This document shows positions 59,121-64,000 of a stretch of DNA of 64,000 nucleotides, one piece after another. The position numbers and the translations under genes were made by a program. Every line of letters begins with the position of its first letter. Position 1 is the stretch's first letter. The DNA is taken from contig NZ_JABBFQ010000009.1 in assembly GCF_018494055.1 (NCBI RefSeq), forward strand, positions 1 to 64,000, read 5' to 3'. The DNA comes from Rosenbergiella epipactidis. Lineage in GTDB: Bacteria; Pseudomonadota; Gammaproteobacteria; Enterobacterales; Enterobacteriaceae. The notes beneath the pieces are model-generated. The model did no database searches. It saw only the letters and a list, made by a program, of their open reading frames with translations, and was not told the origin of the DNA.

Positions 59121-61227
59121 GGTCCGTCACCTTTTTAGTCGAGTATGTCAGCAGCTCCAGTTCAGTTTTTTTAGAAAAGTGCCGCAAGTTCTTCAGACCG
59201 AGGCTGCTGAATGTGGGCTTGCCTGTATCGTTATGGTTTGTCGTTATTTTGGGATGAATATTGATTTACTCAATTTACGTCAAAAGTTTGGCCTCTCTAC
59301 ACAGGGGGCGACCTTAGCAACACTGGTGCATATAGGCAGTCAGTTAAATCTACAAACACGGGCATTATCTCTGGATTTAGACGAAATCAGGCAGCTTAGA
59401 CGGCCTTGTCTACTGCATTGGGATATGAGCCATTTTGTGGTACTGGTGAAAGCGGGTAGGAATAAATTTACGATTCACGACCCGGCATTTGGGCGGCGAG
59501 TGGTGAGCTTACAGGAGATGTCGCAGCATTTTACCGGGATTGCGTTAGAGCTCTGGCCTGATAGTGAATTTAAACCTATCAAAGCACGTTCGCGCATCAG
59601 TTTTTTGAGCTTACTGAAGAATATTTCAGGTCTACCTGGTGTGCTCGCTAAAATCTTTGCATTAACGATCTTAGTGGAAGCCGTAAATATAGCGATCCCA
59701 ATTGGAACCCAGTTGGTGATGGACCACGTGATTATCGCGAGAGACCGAGATCTTTTGACGCTGATCTGTCTAGGCTTAGTAAGCTTTATCTTATTCCGCA
59801 CTTTTATCAGTATGCTACGAAGTTGGACGTCGTTAGTGATGCAGTCGCTCATCGATGTGCAATGGAAAACCGGCCTGATGGATCATTTATTACGTTTGCC
59901 ATTGAGTTACTTTGAAAAACGTAAACTGGGCGATATTCAATCTCGGTTTGGATCGCTCGCCACCATACGTGAAACGCTGACGTCGAGCATTATCTCGGGC
60001 ACTATTGATCTCCTAATGGTGATTAGTGTTTCGATAATGATGTTTATGTATGGCGGATGGTTATATTTCGTCGTATTGGCCTTCACTCTCCTTTATGTCA
60101 TCTTACGTTTAGCGACCTATCACCGCTATCGACAGGCCCAAGAAGAGCAGATCGTCAAAGATGCGCGTGCCAGTTCGCATTTTATGGAAACCTTGTATGG
60201 CATCGCCACACTGAAGGTCTTAGGATTAAATAAAACGCGGTCACGCTATTGGCTTAACCTCAATATCGAAACGACCAATGCCGTGATTCGTATGACGCGT
60301 TTAGATATGCTCTTTGGGGGAGTTAACTCGCTTATCAGTACGTTGGATCAAGTACTGATACTTTGGCTAGGTGCATCGATGGTTATCGATGGCCACATGA
60401 CCTTAGGGATGTTTGTTGCGTTTAATGCTTACCGCGGACAATTCTCTGAACGTGCATCGGCCATTGTCGATATGGTACTCGAGCTCAGGATGCTCAGCCT
60501 GCATAACGAAAGGGTGGCGGATATTGTTTACCAAGAGCCGGAATCTCAACTGAGTGCAAAACGGTTATGTCAGCACAACGAGGCGGCGAGATTTGATGTG
60601 GAAAATATCAGTTATCAATACGATAAATTAACGCTACCGGTCCTTTCGCATTGTTCCTTCAATATTGAGCGCGGAGAAAGCGTTGCCATTGTTGGGCCGT
60701 CTGGAGTAGGGAAGACCACGTTGATGAAGTTAATGTGCGGCTTACTGACACCGGACAGTGGCACTATTCGTTTTAATGGACTCGATATTACTCAAGTGGG
60801 GCTAAATAACTTTCGAGACGTGATTGCTTGTGTACTTCAAGAGGATAAATTATTTGCGGGATCTATCGCTGAAAATATTATGGGATTCGGCGAAGACAAT
60901 GATCGTGAACGTATCATTGAATGTGCGAACCTAGCCAATTTGCATGAGGAAATTATTAGCATGCCGATGGGCTATGAAACCTTGGTCAGTGAGCTCGGTG
61001 GCAGCCTATCGGGGGGGCAAAAACAACGTCTACTGATTGCTCGTGCACTCTATCGCAGACCTGCCATCCTCTTTTTAGATGAAGCGACCAGTCATTTGGA
61101 TCTAGAGAACGAATCTGCGGTAAATGCTGCAATTCGATCATTAAATATAACAAGGATCTTTATTGCGCATCGCCCGTCGACGATCGCCACTGCCGATCGC
61201 ATCATTGATCTAACCCCACAAACTTAA
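59113..61227 (+). CDS. Peptidase-containing ABC microcin exporter (CvaB-like)
   Basis: 704 residues. The N-terminal C39 peptidase has catalytic Cys34 (AAECGLACI), His107 (DMSHFVVL) and Asp123 (IHDPAFG), so leader cleavage looks active. Six-helix transmembrane domain about 165-440. ATPase: Walker A GPSGVGKT (528-535), signature LSGGQ (632-636), Walker B LFLDEA (653-658), H-loop His686. All motifs of a PCAT exporter are intact. It removes the leader of double-glycine peptides during export with an HlyD adaptor and TolC, the last of which is not in the window. Confidence 0.92.
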   Translation: MDEVRHLFSRVCQQLQFSFFRKVPQVLQTEAAECGLACIVMVCRYFGMNIDLLNLRQKFGLSTQGATLATLVHIGSQLNLQTRALSLDLDEIRQLRRPCLLHWDMSHFVVLVKAGRNKFTIHDPAFGRRVVSLQEMSQHFTGIALELWPDSEFKPIKARSRISFLSLLKNISGLPGVLAKIFALTILVEAVNIAIPIGTQLVMDHVIIARDRDLLTLICLGLVSFILFRTFISMLRSWTSLVMQSLIDVQWKTGLMDHLLRLPLSYFEKRKLGDIQSRFGSLATIRETLTSSIISGTIDLLMVISVSIMMFMYGGWLYFVVLAFTLLYVILRLATYHRYRQAQEEQIVKDARASSHFMETLYGIATLKVLGLNKTRSRYWLNLNIETTNAVIRMTRLDMLFGGVNSLISTLDQVLILWLGASMVIDGHMTLGMFVAFNAYRGQFSERASAIVDMVLELRMLSLHNERVADIVYQEPESQLSAKRLCQHNEAARFDVENISYQYDKLTLPVLSHCSFNIERGESVAIVGPSGVGKTTLMKLMCGLLTPDSGTIRFNGLDITQVGLNNFRDVIACVLQEDKLFAGSIAENIMGFGEDNDRERIIECANLANLHEEIISMPMGYETLVSELGGSLSGGQKQRLLIARALYRRPAILFLDEATSHLDLENESAVNAAIRSLNITRIFIAHRPSTIATADRIIDLTPQT

Positions 61228-61318
61228 CGCGATTGAATGTAAAGTTTGTATGGATGTTGGCCTGTCTATCTGAATAAAAGGTATGATTCGAAGAATCATC
61301 ATTTATAAGGAATTGTCG

Positions 61319-61774
61319 ATGGGCTTCTATTGGATATGGCTCGGTGTTGCCGCAATTTTTGCGATAATCGAATTTTGTACCGTGACCTTCTTTGGACTGT
61401 GGATGGCAATTGCTGCATTGGTTCCAGCAATTGCCTCCTACTTTTTTCCTCATCTTTCCGTGGTCATGCAACTCTTAATTTGGGCACTCTCTTCACTGGT
61501 TTGTGCCTTTATCTGGGTGAAATGGATCAGAAGCAAACCTATCGTACATATTGAAAGCGCAATAGTGGGTAGTGAAGGTATCCTGGCTGAGGCCCTCGAA
61601 CCGGGAAAAGTCGGTACCTTACTCCTTAGCCGTCCAATTCAAGGTAAGCAGGAGTGGATGTGTTGTAGTGATCATTCGCTAGCAAGGCAAACCCGTGTGA
61701 CTGCCATTGCAATAACTGAAAACGATATCGTCGAAGTACAAGCCAGTTCATCATTAAAAGAGGGAATCAAATGA
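61319..61774 (+). CDS. ybbJ: NfeD-like membrane protein YbbJ
   Basis: 151 residues (E. coli 152). Two or three hydrophobic segments (about 4-70), then a soluble OB-fold part: GSEGILAEALEPGKVGTLLLSRPIQGKQEW, ending ENDIVEVQA. NfeD proteins pair with stomatins. ATG at 61319 follows AAGGAATTG; the longer frame from 61283 starts in a palindrome. It overlaps qmcA by 4 bases. Confidence 0.9.
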   Translation: MGFYWIWLGVAAIFAIIEFCTVTFFGLWMAIAALVPAIASYFFPHLSVVMQLLIWALSSLVCAFIWVKWIRSKPIVHIESAIVGSEGILAEALEPGKVGTLLLSRPIQGKQEWMCCSDHSLARQTRVTAIAITENDIVEVQASSSLKEGIK

Positions 61775-62703
61775 TCATCACCCCGGGAATTATCGTCGCT
61801 ATTCTACTTGTTGTACTGGTTATAGTGACCTTTTTAAAATGTGTACGAATAGTGCCTCAAGCTGACCAATGGATTGTCGAGCGTCTAGGGAAATATCATA
61901 CGACGTTGAATCCTGGCCTGAATATCCTTATCCCCTTTATTGATGCGGTAGCCTACCGGATGTCAGCAAAAGACCAGATGTTCGAAGTAAAGGGTATTGA
62001 AGGGATTACTCGCGACAATGCCACCGTAGGAGTAAACGCTATTTGTTTTATCCGTATCGCCGATCCGGCAAAGGCGGCTTATGGTGTCGATAGCTACAGT
62101 GCAGCCGTGCAGAATTTAGTGATGACGACTATACGTAATGCGGTAGGGGGGATGAATCTTGATGACACCTTATCTAATCGTGACCAATTAGCGGTTACGT
62201 TGCGCGCGAATATGGAAGAGCAGATGAGCGACTGGGGGCTAATCCTTAAGGCTGTCGATATTCAAGATATTACCCCTTCTGAGTCAATGCGTAAGTCGAT
62301 GGAGCAGCAAGCGGCGGCAGAACGTGAACGTAAAGCAACTGAAACTCGCGCTGAAGGTAATAAAAATGCCGCTATCCGTGAAGCTGAAGGTAAGAAGCAA
62401 GCGATGATCTTAGAAGCGGAAGCGAAATTAGAGTCGTCGAGAAGAGAAGCCGAGGCGCTGGAAACCTTAGCGGAAGGGCAACGTAAAGCAACGTCACAGC
62501 TTTCACAAGCCCTAGCGGAAACAGGTGGCGAGAAAGCGATGACCTTCCAATTAGCCAATAACTATGTCACATCATTATCGACCTTGGCCGCAAGCGATAA
62601 TAGTAAAGTCGTTGCTATCCCTGCAGACCTTGCGCAATCAGTCGGTGGATTACTGAACGCGGGCGTATTGATGGGTGTTAGCCAAGAGACGAAGACACAT
62701 TGA
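61771..62703 (+). CDS. qmcA: SPFH/stomatin-like protein QmcA
   Basis: 310 residues (E. coli 305). N-terminal membrane segment (about 5-24), SPFH domain (VPQADQWIVERLGKYH, then DDTLSNRDQLAVTLRANMEEQMSDWGL) and a coiled coil rich in Glu, Ala and Arg (about 180-250). It is a membrane-domain scaffold. In E. coli it is encoded beside ybbJ in the opposite order. Confidence 0.94.
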   Translation: MIITPGIIVAILLVVLVIVTFLKCVRIVPQADQWIVERLGKYHTTLNPGLNILIPFIDAVAYRMSAKDQMFEVKGIEGITRDNATVGVNAICFIRIADPAKAAYGVDSYSAAVQNLVMTTIRNAVGGMNLDDTLSNRDQLAVTLRANMEEQMSDWGLILKAVDIQDITPSESMRKSMEQQAAAERERKATETRAEGNKNAAIREAEGKKQAMILEAEAKLESSRREAEALETLAEGQRKATSQLSQALAETGGEKAMTFQLANNYVTSLSTLAASDNSKVVAIPADLAQSVGGLLNAGVLMGVSQETKTH

Positions 62704-62709
62704 TAGGGT

Positions 62710-62736
62710 GGGCACAGCATCACTGTGCCCATTTAT
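62710..62736. terminator. Terminator qmcA/mnmE
   Basis: GGGCACAG (62710-62717) and CTGTGCCC (62723-62730) with a 5-base loop between convergent genes. Confidence 0.7.
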
Positions 62737-62738
62737 GA

Positions 62739-64000
62739 CTATTTACCGATACAGAAACTGGAAAAAATCCTGCCAAGTAGATCATCGGATGTAAATTCAC
62801 CGGTAATCTCGCTTAACGCACTTTGCGCCACTCGCAGTTCTTCTGCTAAGAGCTCCCCTGCACGCGCATCCACGAGTTGTGCTTTTCCTTGTTGTAGGTG
62901 AGTACCTGCTAACTCTAAAGCCTCAAGGTGTCGGCGTCTTGCAATAAAGCCCCCTTCAGTATTTCCAGCAAAGCCCATGCTTTGTTTCAGATGATCGCGT
63001 AAGGCATCAATCCCTGACCCTTCGCGAGCGGAAAGGCGAATAAGAAGGTTACCGTTCTCTTCAGAAAGTCCAGCGGTCTCTCCGGTAATATCCGCTTTAT
63101 TTCTGACGACAATCACGGGGATAGACGTAGGCAGGCGAGCGATAAAATCAGGCCAGATCGCAGCCGCATCGGTGGCTTCAGTAGTCGTGCTATCCACCAT
63201 AAATAAGACGCAGTCAGCTTGGTCTATCTCCTGCCAGGCCCGCTCGATACCAATACGCTCGACTTCATCACTCGCCTCGCGTAACCCCGCGGTATCAATA
63301 ATGTGTAATGGCATCCCATCGATGTGGATATGTTCGCGTAAGACGTCACGGGTGGTTCCCGCGATATCGGTAACGATAGCGGCCTCTCTACCGGCAAGGG
63401 CATTGAGTAAACTTGATTTACCCGCATTCGGACGACCGGCAATAACGACCTTCATACCTTCGCGTAATAAACTGCCTTGGCGAGCCTCTTGGCGGACCGC
63501 ATTTAAGTCACTCATCACGGTGTTGAGCTGTGCCTCTATTTTACCGTCAGAGAGAAAATCGATCTCTTCATCAGGAAAATCAATCGCTGCTTCAACATAA
63601 ATACGAAGATGAGTGAGTGCTTCCACAAGGTGGTTAACGCGCGCGGAAAACGCGCCTTGTAAAGAATTCACGGCGGAGCGGGCGGCTTGCTCTGAACTGG
63701 CATCGATCAAGTCAGCAATAGCCTCGGCTTGCGCTAAGTCGAGCTTATCGTTAAGGAATGCGCGCTCTGAGAACTCCCCCGGTTTAGCAATACGTACGGT
63801 ATTGGTTGCCAAGATACGTTTAAGCAATAGGTCGAGAATAACCGGTCCGCCATGGCCTTGAAGTTCCAGTACATCCTCGCCCGTAAAGGAGTGTGGATTT
63901 GGAAACCATAGAGCGATGCCTTGATCGAGCACGGCCCCGTCGGCATCGTTGAATGCAAGGTACTCTGCGGTGCGAGGTTTAGGCAATTTCCCTAATAAAG
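62739..64000 (-). CDS. mnmE: tRNA modification GTPase MnmE (5' end outside window)
   Basis: The 420 codons seen cover all but about the first 35 residues of a 454-residue family. MnmE with MnmG makes the cmnm5 modification of wobble uridine in tRNA. G1 [15 protein letters not shown]3 [14 protein letters not shown]4 NKAD, and the C-terminal FCIGK with the catalytic Cys. The frame remains open to the window edge (LLGKLPKPR), so it is cut by the boundary, not by mutation. Confidence 0.97.
   Translation of the reverse strand, partial: LLGKLPKPRTAEYLAFNDADGAVLDQGIALWFPNPHSFTGEDVLELQGHGGPVILDLLLKRILATNTVRIAKPGEFSERAFLNDKLDLAQAEAIADLIDASSEQAARSAVNSLQGAFSARVNHLVEALTHLRIYVEAAIDFPDEEIDFLSDGKIEAQLNTVMSDLNAVRQEARQGSLLREGMKVVIAGRPNAGKSSLLNALAGREAAIVTDIAGTTRDVLREHIHIDGMPLHIIDTAGLREASDEVERIGIERAWQEIDQADCVLFMVDSTTTEATDAAAIWPDFIARLPTSIPVIVVRNKADITGETAGLSEENGNLLIRLSAREGSGIDALRDHLKQSMGFAGNTEGGFIARRRHLEALELAGTHLQQGKAQLVDARAGELLAEELRVAQSALSEITGEFTSDDLLGRIFSSFCIGK

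Noticed and set aside
63172-63600. 142-codon plus ORF inside mnmE
   Set aside because: Antisense shadow of the conserved GTPase domain; Ser-rich composition.

Overview
The window is chromosomal DNA from an enterobacterium (order Enterobacterales). Most proteins align end to end, from memory, with Escherichia coli K-12 counterparts (PolA, DsbA, RNase PH, SecB, PstSCAB, MnmE), but gene order and some losses differ from E. coli. Base composition is moderate, and the LPS-core gene set is reduced. An Erwiniaceae-like genus is my guess only; no 16S gene is present to settle it.

Layout. (1) 1-6.5 kb: the 3' end of a 5S rRNA, then mobA, srkA, dsbA, polA and a D-cysteine desulfhydrase gene directly behind polA. 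(2) 6.5-16 kb: an accessory envelope and nutrient region with a lipocalin, a YetF-type membrane protein, a YceI protein, a decayed purine-permease/porin fusion, an intact porin, the tauABCD taurine operon, an RcnB-like protein and an alpha/beta hydrolase. (3) 16-23.4 kb: an AT-rich island of small membrane proteins, two DUF943 paralogues, a split DUF3289 gene, a DUF1493 gene, unrecognised decayed ORFs, a large PHP-plus-SMC-like ATPase (TrlF-type, possible defence gene) and a broken tRNA-like sequence. (4) 23.5-34.3 kb: the core block yicC, nupC, rph-pyrE, slmA, dut, coaBC, radC, rpmBG, mutM, coaD, waaA. (5) 34.7-43.6 kb: LPS core genes waaG, P, O, Y, Z-like, L on the plus strand and waaC, waaF, hldD on the minus strand. 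(6) 43.7-49.7 kb: yibQ, envC, yibN, grxC, secB, gpsA, cysE, trmL, without gpmI. (7) 49.7-57.3 kb: cpxRA, cpxP with a 3'-UTR CpxQ small RNA, and the pst-phoU operon with tandem Pho-box units. (8) 57.3-61.2 kb: a class II microcin locus consisting of a GA-type leader precursor, an HlyD/CvaA-type adaptor and a C39-peptidase ABC exporter. (9) 61.3-64 kb: ybbJ-qmcA and the 3' part of mnmE.

How it works together. Envelope functions dominate: periplasmic disulfide formation (DsbA), envelope stress sensing (CpxAR, CpxP, CpxQ), LPS inner-core assembly, septal murein hydrolase activation (EnvC) and nutrient import (tau, pst, nupC). The most notable candidate for a new system is the microcin locus: a 73-residue precursor starting with a typical double-glycine-type leader, its own terminator, then adaptor and exporter genes. 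I could not find a recognisable immunity gene. Second in interest are the single-gene PHP-ATPase next to a broken tRNA, and a palindromic NtrC-type site between a decayed purine permease and a porin. Homology statements come from recognition, not from database searches.
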